Below, piece after piece: positions 37,294 to 46,452 of a stretch of 64,000 nucleotides of DNA. Position 1 is the first letter of the stretch; each line of letters begins with the position of its first letter. Position numbers and translations under genes: made by a program. The notes beneath the pieces are model-generated. The model did no database searches. It saw only the letters and a program-made list of their open reading frames with translations, and was not told the DNA's origin. Source of the DNA: Microbispora oryzae (GTDB taxonomy: Bacteria > Actinomycetota > Actinomycetes > Streptosporangiales > Streptosporangiaceae); the NCBI RefSeq assembly GCF_017896165.1, contig NZ_JAFCNB010000003.1, positions 186,001-250,000 of the forward strand, read 5' to 3'.

Positions 37294-37836
37294 ATGAGAT
37301 TCGAGGACATCGCCTGGCTGCCGCTGTGCGGCGGGCTGACCGCCGTGGGAGCCGGGCTGGCCTACCTCGCCTTCCGGCGCAGGGGAGCGGTCGCGGGACT
37401 GCGCGCCACCGCGTGGGCGCTGCTGCCGCTCGCCGCCTACCTCACCGGGGCGCTGCGCACGCTGTGGAACATCGGCTCGGCGATCGTGGGGTTCGTGGCG
37501 GGCCTCGTCCTCTCGCCGTCGGTCTGGGCCGGCGTGGCCCTGGCGGGCCTGTCCGCCGTGCTTTTCGTGGTCTCCGGGACGCTGCGCGGCCGTACGCTGT
37601 CCCGCGCCCGCAGACGGTCCCGGGCACAGCCGGACGGGGGCGGTGCTACCGGCACGGCCGGCGCGGCGGGTGCGGCGGGTGCGGCGGGGAAGGCGCCGGG
37701 CGGCGCGGCCGGAGCGTCCGCCCCGGGCCGCGCGAAGGAGGCTCCCCGGCCCGTCGGCGGCCGGACCGCCGAGCCCGCCGGGGACGGCGACTTCTCGGAG
37801 ATCGAGGACATCCTGAAGCGCCGGGGGATCGGCTGA
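37294..37836 (+). CDS. Small membrane protein of unknown function
   Basis: The 180-residue protein starts MRFEDIAWLPLCGGLTAVGAG. It has three or four hydrophobic segments in residues 8-100, then a basic region (RGRTLSRARRRSRAQ, about 98-112) and an Ala/Gly/Pro-rich disordered tail containing GAAGAAGAAGK. It ends in a charged helix, DFSEIEDILKRRGIG. I place the start at ATG 37294 rather than the longer reading from 37255 because the hydrophobic N-terminus begins there. Similar small proteins are common in Streptosporangiales and are unassigned. Confidence 0.75.
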   Translation: MRFEDIAWLPLCGGLTAVGAGLAYLAFRRRGAVAGLRATAWALLPLAAYLTGALRTLWNIGSAIVGFVAGLVLSPSVWAGVALAGLSAVLFVVSGTLRGRTLSRARRRSRAQPDGGGATGTAGAAGAAGAAGKAPGGAAGASAPGRAKEAPRPVGGRTAEPAGDGDFSEIEDILKRRGIG

Positions 37837-38086
37837 TCGTCTCATCTGACGAGACGTGGAGACCTGCCGGAACGTGTGTCACGGAACCGCGACAGAACCG
37901 GAACGAGACGCCGACACAACCTGTCAAGATCGATACGAATGAGTTTCGCATAAATCACAGTTAAGCCACAGCGGTCGTCTGGGGACTGGTCATCCCAGCT
38001 CAGCGCATACATTGTCCGTTCCAGAGGCGCGGCTAAACGGCCGGGCCTCCGAACAATGTCGTCTGTGACCCAGGGGGCCCGTACCA

Positions 38087-39085
38087 ATGACCGCACCGCT
38101 GGACGTCACCGGCTCTCAATCCGAGGCGCCGCCGGAGGTCGTCCTCGAGGGGGCGGGGCGTCAGGCGATCCAGGGCCGTTCGCTCGGCCGGATCGCCTGG
38201 ATGCGGCTCAAGCGTGACAAGGTGGCGATGACCGGTGCGGCGGTGGTCATCATCCTGATCCTGGTGGCGGTCTTCGCGCCGCTGCTGGTGTCATGGTTGG
38301 GCCATCCGCCGGCGGAGTGGCACCGGGAGAAGATCGACCCGGCCATCCAGGCTCCGATCGGCGCGTTCGGCGGAATCAGCCGCGACTTCCTGTTCGGCGT
38401 CGAGCCCACCACGGGCCGCGACCTGTTCAGCCGCGTGCTGTACGGCGCGCGGATCTCGCTGCTGATCGCGTTCTTCGCCACCCTGCTGTGCGTGCTGCTC
38501 GGCACGGTCATGGGGATGATCGCGGGGTTCTTCGGCGGCTGGGTCGACGCGATCATCAGCCGGCTGATGGACATCTTCCTCGCCTTCCCGCTGCTGGTCT
38601 TCGCCCTCGCCCTGGCCGGTGTCATCCCCGACAAGGCGTTCGGCCTGTCGGGCGACGCGCTGCGGATCAGCCTGCTCGTGTTCATCATCGGCTTCTTCAA
38701 CTGGCCGTACATCGGGCGGATCATCCGGGGCCAGACGCTCTCCCTGCGCGAACGGGAGTTCGTCGACGCCGCGCGGAGCCTGGGCGCGCGCAACCACAGC
38801 ATCCTGTTCCGGGAGATCCTGCCCAACCTGCTCGCGCCGGTCCTGGTCTACTCGACCCTGCTCATCCCGTCGAACATCCTGTTCGAGGCCGCGCTGTCCT
38901 TCCTGGGCGTGGGCGTGCGGCCGCCGACTCCCACGTGGGGCGGGATGCTGGCCGACGCGGTCCACAACTACGACGTGGCGCCCAACTACATGATCTTCCC
39001 TGGTCTTGCGATCTTCATCACCGTTCTGTCGTTCAACCTGTTCGGCGACGGTCTCAGGGACGCGTTCGACCCCAAGTCACGCTGA
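38087..39085 (+). CDS. Oligopeptide/nickel-type ABC transporter permease (DppC-like)
   Basis: The 332-residue inner membrane permease has an N-terminal OppC domain (SLGRIAWMRLKRDKVAMTG, then the first membrane segment) and a permease domain with five more segments. The ATPase-contact EAA loop is near DAARSLGARNHSILFREILP (about 225-244). The start ATG follows a GGGGGCCC site in a 250-base promoter region (37837-38086). It opens a five-gene importer operon. This permease is usually third in such operons; here it is first. Confidence 0.93.
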   Translation: MTAPLDVTGSQSEAPPEVVLEGAGRQAIQGRSLGRIAWMRLKRDKVAMTGAAVVIILILVAVFAPLLVSWLGHPPAEWHREKIDPAIQAPIGAFGGISRDFLFGVEPTTGRDLFSRVLYGARISLLIAFFATLLCVLLGTVMGMIAGFFGGWVDAIISRLMDIFLAFPLLVFALALAGVIPDKAFGLSGDALRISLLVFIIGFFNWPYIGRIIRGQTLSLREREFVDAARSLGARNHSILFREILPNLLAPVLVYSTLLIPSNILFEAALSFLGVGVRPPTPTWGGMLADAVHNYDVAPNYMIFPGLAIFITVLSFNLFGDGLRDAFDPKSR

Positions 39086-39140
39086 TCGCGTGCATGTCCC
39101 GCCATTTCCCGGCTCCTAGATAAAAGGGGTGTTCAGGTCG

Positions 39141-40916
39141 ATGAACCTTCGATCCACTGCGTCGGTGCTGGCCGTCACGGCCAGTCTCGCGTTAGCCGTC
39201 TCCGCCTGCGGCGGCGGCGCCAAGAGCGGCTCAAGCAGCAGCGGCAGCGGCGGCGGCGCCGCGGCGGGGCCGTCGAGCGAGTACAACGCGGGTGTCACCC
39301 AGGTCGTCAACCCGTCCGACAAGACGGGCGGCACCCTCCACATGGGCATGCCCGGCGACTTCGACTCGGTCGACCCCGGCGACATGTACTACAGCTACGC
39401 GTGGAACTTCGCCCGCCTGTACACCCGTGCGCTCGTCATGTTCAAGCCGGTCCCCGGCAAGGAGGGCCTGGAGCTGGTGCCGGACCTCGCCGAGAGCCTC
39501 GGCAAGGCCAGCGACGGCGGCAAGACCTGGACCTACAAGCTGCGCCCCGGCCTGAAGTTCGAGGACGGCTCGCCGGTCACCTCCAAGGACGTCAAGTACG
39601 CCGTCGCGCGCTCCCTCGACAAGGACGTGCTGCCGAGCGGCCCGACGTACTTCAACGACTGGCTGGACACCGGTGACTACACCGGGCCGTACAAGATGAA
39701 GGGCAAGCTCGACGACTGGAAGGGCATCGAGACGCCCGACGACCAGACGATCGTCTTCCACCTGAAGAAGGCGTACGGCGGCTTCGACTACTTCGCGATG
39801 CTCCCGCAGACGGCCCCGGTGCCCGAGGCGAAGGACACCGGCTCCAAGTACAAGGAGCACCCGGTCTCCACCGGCCCGTACATGTTCCAGACCCACGAGC
39901 TGGGCAAGCGCATCGAGCTCGTGAAGAACCCGAACTGGGACCCGGCCACCGACCCGAACCGCAAGCAGCTCAACGACTCCGTCGAGGTGCTGCTCGGCCA
40001 GAACGAGGACGACCTCGACCAGCGGCTGCTGTCCGGCAAGATCGACGTCAAGATCAACAGCACCGGCGTCGGGGCCAACGCGCGCAAGGCCGTGCTGACC
40101 GACCCCAAGCGCAAGCAGTACGCCGACTCGGCCGCCCTGGCCCGCACCTGGTTCGCCAACATCAACGGCGACGTGCCGCCGCTCGACAACATCCACTGCC
40201 GCAAGGCCGTGGAGTACGCGGCCGACCGCTCGGCCATCCAGGGCGCGTACGGCGGCCCGGTCGCCGGCGGCGACATCGCGCTCAGCATCATGCCTCCGGT
40301 CATGACCGGCTACCAGAAGATCGACCCGTACGGCGTCGAGGCGCACCCGACGGGCGACGTCGACAAGGCCAAGCAGGAACTGCAGGCCTGCGGCCAGCCC
40401 AACGGCTTCAGCACCTCGATCTCCTACCGCACCGAGCGGGCGGCCGAGAAGCAGACCGCCGAGGCGCTGCAGCAGTCGCTCGACCGGGTCGGCATCAAGC
40501 TGGACATCAAGCCGTTCCCGCAGGGCGACTACTTCAAGCTCTACGCCGGCAAGCCCGACTTCGCCAAGAAGAACGGCCTGGGCATCATCGTCTACGGCTG
40601 GGGCGCCGACTACCCCGAGGGCTTCGGCTTCTTCCAGCAGATCGTCGACAGCCGGATCATCCGGTCGGCCGGCAACACCAACCTGAGCGTGAAGGACCCC
40701 GAGGTCGACAAGCTCATCGACAAGGCCGCCATCGAGCAGGACGCCACCGCGCGTAACCAGCTGTGGTCGCAGGTCGACTCGAAGGTGATGGACGACGCGT
40801 ACATCCTTCCCTACGTCTGGGCGCGCGGCCTGTTCTACCGCCCCGCGACGCTGAAGAACGCGTTCATCAGCCAGAACTGGGGCATGTACGAGTTCCTCAC
40901 GCTGAGCACCCAGTAA
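39141..40916 (+). CDS. ABC transporter substrate-binding lipoprotein (peptide family 5)
   Basis: The 591-residue lipoprotein has a lipobox VSAC followed by Gly (ASLALAVSACGGG, Cys at about residue 22) and then a Ser/Gly tether. The mature part is a family 5 binding protein, as in DppA or OppA (LVPDLAESLGKASDGGKTWT, a family signature region, about 110-130). I chose ATG 39141 because it fits the signal peptide; GTG 39129 would add four residues. The cargo may be a peptide or similar small molecule and cannot be read from sequence. Confidence 0.92.
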   Translation: MNLRSTASVLAVTASLALAVSACGGGAKSGSSSSGSGGGAAAGPSSEYNAGVTQVVNPSDKTGGTLHMGMPGDFDSVDPGDMYYSYAWNFARLYTRALVMFKPVPGKEGLELVPDLAESLGKASDGGKTWTYKLRPGLKFEDGSPVTSKDVKYAVARSLDKDVLPSGPTYFNDWLDTGDYTGPYKMKGKLDDWKGIETPDDQTIVFHLKKAYGGFDYFAMLPQTAPVPEAKDTGSKYKEHPVSTGPYMFQTHELGKRIELVKNPNWDPATDPNRKQLNDSVEVLLGQNEDDLDQRLLSGKIDVKINSTGVGANARKAVLTDPKRKQYADSAALARTWFANINGDVPPLDNIHCRKAVEYAADRSAIQGAYGGPVAGGDIALSIMPPVMTGYQKIDPYGVEAHPTGDVDKAKQELQACGQPNGFSTSISYRTERAAEKQTAEALQQSLDRVGIKLDIKPFPQGDYFKLYAGKPDFAKKNGLGIIVYGWGADYPEGFGFFQQIVDSRIIRSAGNTNLSVKDPEVDKLIDKAAIEQDATARNQLWSQVDSKVMDDAYILPYVWARGLFYRPATLKNAFISQNWGMYEFLTLSTQ

Positions 40917-41002
40917 TCCTGCAGGTAATCGGCGGCGTTCGAGAAAGCAGGTGAAGGCCTCGACGGCCGGGCCCCCGGGCCCGGCCGTCATGGCCGAGAT
41001 CA

Positions 41003-42016
41003 GTGGTCACTTACATCATCAGGCGGCTGGCGGCGGCCGTCGTGCTGCTCTTCGTGGTCAGCATCACCACGTTCGCCATCTTCTTCCTCGTGCCGAGGCT
41101 CGCCGGCATGTCGGCCGACGACCTGGCCTCCCGGTACGTGAGCAAGGCGGCGAACTCCCAGGTCATCCATGACACCGCGACGCGGCTCGGGTTCTACGAC
41201 CCGATCCTCGTGCAGTACGGGCGGTTCGTGAAGGGCCTCTTCCTGGGCGTCGACCGGAACTACGGTCCCGGGATCGAGCACTGCCCGGCGCCGTGCCTGG
41301 GCTACTCCTACGTCACCCAGAACCCGGTGCTGCCCGACCTGCTCGACCGCCTGCCGGTCACGCTGTCCCTCGCGCTCGGCGCCGCGGTGATCTGGCTGGT
41401 GTTCGGCGTCGCGGCCGGCGTCGTCTCCGCGCTGCGGCGCGGCAGCGTCTTCGACCGGATCTCCATGGGCGTCGCCCTGGCCGGCGTCTCGCTGCCCATC
41501 TTCTTCACCGGCATCGTCTCGCTCGCGATCTTCCGCGACCAGCTGGGTCTGGTGGGCGACGTCGCCGACTGGGTCCCGTTCACGCAGGACCCGTTGACCT
41601 GGGCGAACAACCTGAGCCTGCCGTGGATCACGCTCGCCTTCCTGTACGCCGCCGGTTATGCCCGGCTCACCCGGGCGGGCATGCTGGAGACCATGTCCGA
41701 GGACTACATCCGCACGGCCCGCGCCAAGGGACTGCCCGAGCGCACGGTCGTGCTGAAACACGGGCTGCGGGCCACGCTCACCCCCGTGCTCACCATCTTC
41801 GGCCTCGACCTCGGCCTGCTGCTCGGCGGCGCCGTCCTGACCGAGAGCACGTTCTCCCTGCCGGGCATCGGCAAGTACGCGGTCGACGCCATCGGCAACA
41901 ACGACCTTCCGCAGGTGATGGGGGTCACGCTGGTCGCGGCGATCTTCATCATCCTGGCCAACCTGATCGTCGACCTGCTCTACGCGGTCGTGGACCCGAG
42001 GGTGAGGCTCGCGTGA
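41003..42016 (+). CDS. Oligopeptide-type ABC transporter permease (DppB-like)
   Basis: The 337-residue permease has six membrane segments. The N-terminus MVTYIIRRLAAAVVLLFVV is the usual DppB opening, with a large external loop at about 35-125. The EAA loop is DYIRTARAKGLPERTVVLKH (about 234-253). GTG start. It pairs with the permease encoded at 38087 to form the channel. Its stop overlaps the GTG of the first ATPase gene by four bases. Confidence 0.93.
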   Translation: MVTYIIRRLAAAVVLLFVVSITTFAIFFLVPRLAGMSADDLASRYVSKAANSQVIHDTATRLGFYDPILVQYGRFVKGLFLGVDRNYGPGIEHCPAPCLGYSYVTQNPVLPDLLDRLPVTLSLALGAAVIWLVFGVAAGVVSALRRGSVFDRISMGVALAGVSLPIFFTGIVSLAIFRDQLGLVGDVADWVPFTQDPLTWANNLSLPWITLAFLYAAGYARLTRAGMLETMSEDYIRTARAKGLPERTVVLKHGLRATLTPVLTIFGLDLGLLLGGAVLTESTFSLPGIGKYAVDAIGNNDLPQVMGVTLVAAIFIILANLIVDLLYAVVDPRVRLA

Positions 42017-43047
42017 CCGAGGGTGCGTTCCTCGACGTCAGGAATCTGAAAATCCACTTTCCGACCGACGACGGCCTGGTCAAGTCCGTCGACGGGCTGA
42101 CCTTCAGCGTGGAACGGGGCAAGACCCTCGGCATCGTGGGGGAGTCCGGTTCGGGCAAGTCCGTCACCAGCCTCGGCGTCCTCGGCCTGCACAAGGGCCG
42201 CGGCGCGAACATCTCCGGCGAGATCTGGCTCGACGGCGAGGAGCTGGTCGGCGCGTCCCAGGAGCACGTGCGCGGGCTGCGCGGCAAGAAGATGGCGATG
42301 ATCTTCCAGGATCCGCTGTCGGCCATGCACCCCTTCTACACGGTGGGCCAGCAGATCATCGAGGCGTACCGGATCCACAACAAGGTCAGCAAGAAGGTCG
42401 CCCGCAAGCACGCCGTCGACATGCTGGGCCGGGTCGGCATCCCGCAGCCGGATCGGCGCGTCGACAGTTACCCCCACGAGTTCTCCGGCGGCATGCGGCA
42501 GCGCGCGATGATCGCCATGGCGCTGAGCTGCGACCCCGAGCTGCTGATCGCGGACGAGCCCACCACGGCGCTCGACGTGACCGTCCAGGCGCAGATCCTC
42601 GACCTCATGCGCGACCTGCAGCGTGACTTCAACGCCGCGCTGATCGTCATCACGCACGACCTCGGCGTGGTCGCCGAGCTCTCCGACGACATCCTTGTGA
42701 TGTACGGGGGCAAGTGCGTCGAGTACGGCACCGCCGAGGACATCTTCGAGCGGCCCGAGCACCCGTACACCTGGGGGCTGCTCGGCTCGATGCCGCGTCT
42801 TGACCGTGAGCCGACCGAGCGGCTGCTCCCGATCAAGGGAACGCCCCCGTCGCTCATCAACGTGCCCTCCGGCTGCGCGTTCCACCCGCGCTGCGCCTTC
42901 GAGGAGCGGACGGAGGGGCGCGCGCAAACCGAGGTGCCGGAGCTGCTGGAGACCGAGGGGGGCCACCTGGTGCGCTGTCACCTGCCGCGCGAGCGGCGCC
43001 GCGCCATCTGGGAGAACGAGATCAAGCCGAACCTGGAGGCCTCATGA
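42013..43047 (+). CDS. Oligopeptide-type ABC transporter ATPase (DppD-like)
   Basis: The 344-residue ATPase has Walker A GESGSGKS (about residues 42-49), the Q-loop [10 protein letters not shown], the ABC signature as FSGGMRQR (about 157-164), Walker B LLIADEPT (about 177-184) and the switch His in VITHDLG. The C-terminal oligopeptide extension has Cys-x-F-H-P-R-C ([11 protein letters not shown], about 290-300) and a later Cys (RCHLP), the Fe-S-like cluster region of DppD/DppF proteins. It starts on GTG overlapping the permease stop and overlaps the next ATPase by four bases. Confidence 0.95.
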   Translation: MTEGAFLDVRNLKIHFPTDDGLVKSVDGLTFSVERGKTLGIVGESGSGKSVTSLGVLGLHKGRGANISGEIWLDGEELVGASQEHVRGLRGKKMAMIFQDPLSAMHPFYTVGQQIIEAYRIHNKVSKKVARKHAVDMLGRVGIPQPDRRVDSYPHEFSGGMRQRAMIAMALSCDPELLIADEPTTALDVTVQAQILDLMRDLQRDFNAALIVITHDLGVVAELSDDILVMYGGKCVEYGTAEDIFERPEHPYTWGLLGSMPRLDREPTERLLPIKGTPPSLINVPSGCAFHPRCAFEERTEGRAQTEVPELLETEGGHLVRCHLPRERRRAIWENEIKPNLEAS

Positions 43048-44138
43048 GCGAGCGGAGCGAGGGCGCCGCGACGACCGGCGAGCCGCTGCTGTCCGTTCAG
43101 GGCCTGCGCAAGCACTTCCCCGTCGTGAAGGGGCTGCTCCGGCGGCAGGTCGGCGCGGTCAGGGCGGTCGACGGCATCGGCTTCGACGTCGTCAAGGGCG
43201 AGACCCTCGGCCTCGTCGGCGAGTCGGGGTGCGGCAAGACCACGACCGGACGGCTGATCACCAGGCTGGTCGAGCCGACCGACGGGAAGATAGTCTTCGA
43301 GGGCGTGGACATCACGCACATGTCCCAGGGGAAGCTGCGCCCGCTCCGGCGGGACGTGCAGATGATCTTCCAGGACCCCTACAGCTCGCTCAACCCGCGG
43401 CACACGGTCGGCGCCATCGTCGGCGCGCCGTTCCGCATCCAGGGCGTCGCGACCGAGCAGGGCACCAAGAAGGCCGTCCAGGAGATCCTGGAGCTGGTCG
43501 GGCTCAACCCCGAGCACTACAACCGCTACCCGCACGAGTTCTCCGGGGGTCAGCGGCAGCGGATCGGCATCGCCAGGACCCTGGCCCTGCGGCCCAAGCT
43601 GATCATCGCCGACGAGCCCGTCTCCGCGCTCGACGTGTCGATCCAGGCCCAGGTCGTCAACCTGCTGGAGGACCTGCAGCGCGAGCTCGACCTCACCTAC
43701 GTGGTCATCGCGCACGACCTGTCCGTGGTCCGGCACATCAGCGACCGGGTCGCGGTCATGTACCTCGGCAAGATCGTCGAGATCGCCGACCGCAAGAGCC
43801 TGTACGACTCCCCGATGCATCCGTACACCAACGCGCTGCTGTCGGCCGTGCCGATCCCGGACCCCAAGCGGCGCGCGGAGCGGGAGCGCATCCGGCTGCA
43901 GGGCGACGTCCCCTCGCCGCTGAACCCGCCGCCGGCCTGCCGCTTCCACACCCGCTGCTGGAAGGCGCAGGAGGTGTGCCGCACGGTGGAGCCGCCGCTG
44001 GAGACGCTGGCCTCCGGCCACCAGGTGGCCTGCCACTTCCCCGAGAACGCACCCGCGTCCGCGGGGTCCGCCGGCGCCGCGTCCGCGACTTCCGGAACGG
44101 TGGCCCCGGGCGCGGGCTCCGGCCCGGCCGCGGGCTGA
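43044..44138 (+). CDS. Oligopeptide-type ABC transporter ATPase (DppF-like)
   Basis: The 364-residue ATPase is the partner of the preceding DppD-like protein. Walker A is GESGCGKTT (about 58-66), the signature is FSGGQRQR (about 165-172), Walker B is [12 protein letters not shown] (about 185-196) and the switch His is in VIAHDLS. The C-terminal Cys motif is [14 protein letters not shown] (about 298-311). A Gly/Ala/Ser-rich tail closes the protein. It ends the importer operon, followed 52 bases later by a very stable hairpin (44191-44246). Confidence 0.95.
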   Translation: MSERSEGAATTGEPLLSVQGLRKHFPVVKGLLRRQVGAVRAVDGIGFDVVKGETLGLVGESGCGKTTTGRLITRLVEPTDGKIVFEGVDITHMSQGKLRPLRRDVQMIFQDPYSSLNPRHTVGAIVGAPFRIQGVATEQGTKKAVQEILELVGLNPEHYNRYPHEFSGGQRQRIGIARTLALRPKLIIADEPVSALDVSIQAQVVNLLEDLQRELDLTYVVIAHDLSVVRHISDRVAVMYLGKIVEIADRKSLYDSPMHPYTNALLSAVPIPDPKRRAERERIRLQGDVPSPLNPPPACRFHTRCWKAQEVCRTVEPPLETLASGHQVACHFPENAPASAGSAGAASATSGTVAPGAGSGPAAG

Positions 44139-44190
44139 CACCGGACGCCCTGCCCTGTCGCGCTGGCTGGACGTTCGCGCGTCCGGCCAC

Positions 44191-44246
44191 CGCCGGCACG
44201 GCTGCCGCCGTCGTTCCCCCGACGTTGCGCGGTAGCCGTGCCGGCG
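44191..44246 (+). terminator. Long rod-like hairpin terminator after the importer operon
   Basis: Perfect 13-base arms (CGCCGGCACGGCT at 44191-44203 and AGCCGTGCCGGCG at 44234-44246) extend inward through a G-T wobble to 18 pairs. The 20-base loop can itself fold (CGTCG with CGACG). CCCCCCTTTA lies ten bases downstream. It probably ends the plus-strand operon and may work in both directions. Confidence 0.7.
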
Positions 44247-44404
44247 AGTGCCGCCCCCCTTTATCGCGACCCCCGGGAACTACCGTACGGGTCCGGCCGC
44301 CGCGGCGGATCCGCCCGCGGGACCGGTCTCGCCTGCTCCCTCAGACGTACAACCGGGACGCCGCGTCCTCCGCCGGGAGGAGCCGTGAGCCCCCGGTCCC
44401 GAAG

Positions 44405-44422
44405 GCACTCTATTCAGAGTGC
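44405..44422 (-). terminator. Hairpin after the response regulator gene
   Basis: Seven-base arms GCACTCT and AGAGTGC around ATTC lie four bases after the regulator stop codon on the minus strand. Partial flanking complementarity (CCCG with CGGG) lengthens the stem. Confidence 0.55.
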
Positions 44423-44426
44423 GGGA

Positions 44427-45110
44427 TCAGGAGAACGCGCCGGGGATGATCAGCCCGGTCTCGTAGGCGAGCACGGCCGCCTGGACGCGGTCGCGCAGCC
44501 CCAGCTTGGTCAGCACGTTGCCCACATGCGTCTTCACGGTCGTCTCGCTGACCACCAGCTCCGCGGCGATCTCGGCGTTCGACATGCCTCTGGCGATCAG
44601 GCGCAGGACCTCCAGCTCGCGCTCGGTCAGCCGGTCGAGCCTGGCCGGTGTCGCCTGCTCGTGCACGGGAGGAAGGCGCGTCGCGAAACGGTCGAGCAGG
44701 CGGCGGGTCACGCTGGGAGCCACGATCGCGTCGCCCGCGGCGACCACCCGGATGGCCTGGACGAGCTCGTCCGGCGGCACGTCCTTGAGCAGGAAGCCGC
44801 TCGCCCCCGCCCGCAGCGCCTCGACGATGTACTCGTCCAGGTCGAAGGTGGTCAGCACCAGTACCTTCGGCACGTGCGCGTTGGGCGCGGCCTCGCGGAC
44901 GATGCGCCGCGTCGCCTCGATGCCGTCGGTACCGGGCATGCGCACGTCCATCAGCACCACGTCGGGGAGCAGCGCCCGGGACTGGTCCATCGCCGTCGCC
45001 CCGTCACCGGCCTCGCCGACCACGGTGACGTCGGACTCGGCCTCCAGGATGAACCGGAAGCCGGTGCGCAGCAGCGGCTGATCGTCGACCAGCAGGACCC
45101 GGATGGTCAC
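44427..45110 (-). CDS. LuxR-type response regulator
   Basis: The 227-residue NarL/FixJ-type regulator has a receiver domain with phospho-acceptor Asp55 (VVLMDVRMPG), the acidic pair Asp9-Asp10 and a Lys in FLLKDVPPDE (about 103-112). A LuxR helix-turn-helix follows (LTERELEVLRLIARGMSNAEI, about 158-178). Two adjacent GTG codons are possible starts; 45110 has the better spacing to AGGAG than 45113. It follows its sensor kinase by about 58 bases on the same strand. Targets are unknown; nearby transporter genes are candidates only by position. Confidence 0.93.
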   Translation of the reverse strand: MTIRVLLVDDQPLLRTGFRFILEAESDVTVVGEAGDGATAMDQSRALLPDVVLMDVRMPGTDGIEATRRIVREAAPNAHVPKVLVLTTFDLDEYIVEALRAGASGFLLKDVPPDELVQAIRVVAAGDAIVAPSVTRRLLDRFATRLPPVHEQATPARLDRLTERELEVLRLIARGMSNAEIAAELVVSETTVKTHVGNVLTKLGLRDRVQAAVLAYETGLIIPGAFS

Positions 45111-45168
45111 CACAGGTCTCCTGAGCCGGGTCGGGTGGATGGGCGGTTAAGGGGTATCGCCCTGATTG

Positions 45169-46374
45169 TCATGGTCTGTCCTTGAGGGGGAAGCGGGCCC
45201 GGACCTCGAATCCGCCCCCGGTTCGGGGGCCGATGTGCAGAATTCCACCATAGAGCGCGACCCGCTCCCTGATACCCACCAGACCGTGACCCTTCCCCTT
45301 CACGGTGAGAGCCCCGTCGGCGTCGCCCCGGCCGTCGTCCTCGATGTGAACGGTCAGCTCGGCGGGCTCGTGCCGCACCGTCACCCAGGCCCGGGCCGCG
45401 GGGCCCGCGTGCCGGAGGCTGTTCGTCAGGGCCTCCTGAACCAGCCGGTAGGCGGCCAGGTCGATCCCCGGCGGCAGCCCGCGCCGCTCGCCGCCGATCC
45501 GCAGCTGCGCGCGCAGGCCCGCCTCCCGCATCTGCTCGACCAGCGCCGGAATGTCCTGCATGCCCGGCTGCGGTCTCAGCTCGGCCGGGTCGTCCGTGCG
45601 TAGGACGCCGACGATGTCGCGCATCTCCGCCATCGCCGTCCGTCCCATCTCCTCGATGGCGGTGAGGGCGTCCCGGGTGACCTCCGGGTCGCTGTCGAGC
45701 ATCCTGCGGGCCGCCGCGGCCTGGACGGTCATGACGCTGACGTGGTGAGCGACCACGTCGTGCAGCTCCCGCGCGATCCGGGAGCGCTCCTCCGCCCGGG
45801 CGGCCCGGGTGTCGGCCTCACGCGCACGTTCCAGCCGGTGGGCCCGCTGGACGAGCTCGGCGAGGTACGCGCGGCGCAGCCGGATGGCGCGGCCGCACAC
45901 CCAGCACAGCAGCGTGACCACGAAGACCACGACGTGGTCGGCCCACGACACCGGTCCCGGCCGGACGGAGGCGCTGACCGCGCTGGTCGCCAGCGCGGTC
46001 ACGAGCGCGGCGAGGCTCAGGGCGAGGCCCCGGTGGGCGGCCACGGAGTAGAGCAGGATCAGCACCCCGGCGATGCCGAGCCCCGAGTCGTAGCCGAGCG
46101 CGACGAGCGCCCACGCGGGGATCGCGGTCGCCGCCAGCATCACGAACGGCCAGCGCCGGCGCAGTGCGACGGGAAGCGTGCACAACGCCGCCAGGACGAG
46201 GTTCAGCGCGTCCGGCGCGCGGACGGCCGCGGCGTCCGGCAGGCGCACCGGGATTCGCGGGCTCGTGGCGCCGATGACCACAAGGGAGCCGGCCGTCAGG
46301 ACCACCGCGATGATCGAGTCGGCGATCAGAGGGGCTCGAAGCCGGGACCGCGGGCCGTCGAGGGTGGTGCGCAC
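45169..46374 (-). CDS. Sensor histidine kinase (HisKA_3 family)
   Basis: The 401-residue kinase has four to six hydrophobic segments in residues 15-160 with very short external loops, so it probably senses membrane or wall state. A HisKA_3 dimerisation domain with phospho-accepting His205 (IARELHDVVAHHVS) follows. The C-terminal ATPase domain has VQEALTNSLRHA (N-box, about 310) and VHIEDDGRGDAD and GHGLVGIRERV (G-boxes). The GTG start lies six bases after TAGATT, consistent with a leaderless transcript. It is the partner of the LuxR-type regulator downstream. Confidence 0.93.
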   Translation of the reverse strand: MRTTLDGPRSRLRAPLIADSIIAVVLTAGSLVVIGATSPRIPVRLPDAAAVRAPDALNLVLAALCTLPVALRRRWPFVMLAATAIPAWALVALGYDSGLGIAGVLILLYSVAAHRGLALSLAALVTALATSAVSASVRPGPVSWADHVVVFVVTLLCWVCGRAIRLRRAYLAELVQRAHRLERAREADTRAARAEERSRIARELHDVVAHHVSVMTVQAAAARRMLDSDPEVTRDALTAIEEMGRTAMAEMRDIVGVLRTDDPAELRPQPGMQDIPALVEQMREAGLRAQLRIGGERRGLPPGIDLAAYRLVQEALTNSLRHAGPAARAWVTVRHEPAELTVHIEDDGRGDADGALTVKGKGHGLVGIRERVALYGGILHIGPRTGGGFEVRARFPLKDRP

Positions 46375-46386
46375 CCACCAAATCTA
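46375..46386 (-). promoter_or_regulatory. Leaderless promoter box of the sensor kinase
   Basis: On the minus strand TAGATT (46386-46381) is followed by six bases (TGGTGG) and the GTG start. No ribosome site fits between. Confidence 0.45.
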
Positions 46387-46452
46387 GGCGGTCAGATCTG
46401 GACGCCACCCTGCCTGGGTGGGATATCGGCTCTCCTCCGCGGGGAGGAGAGG

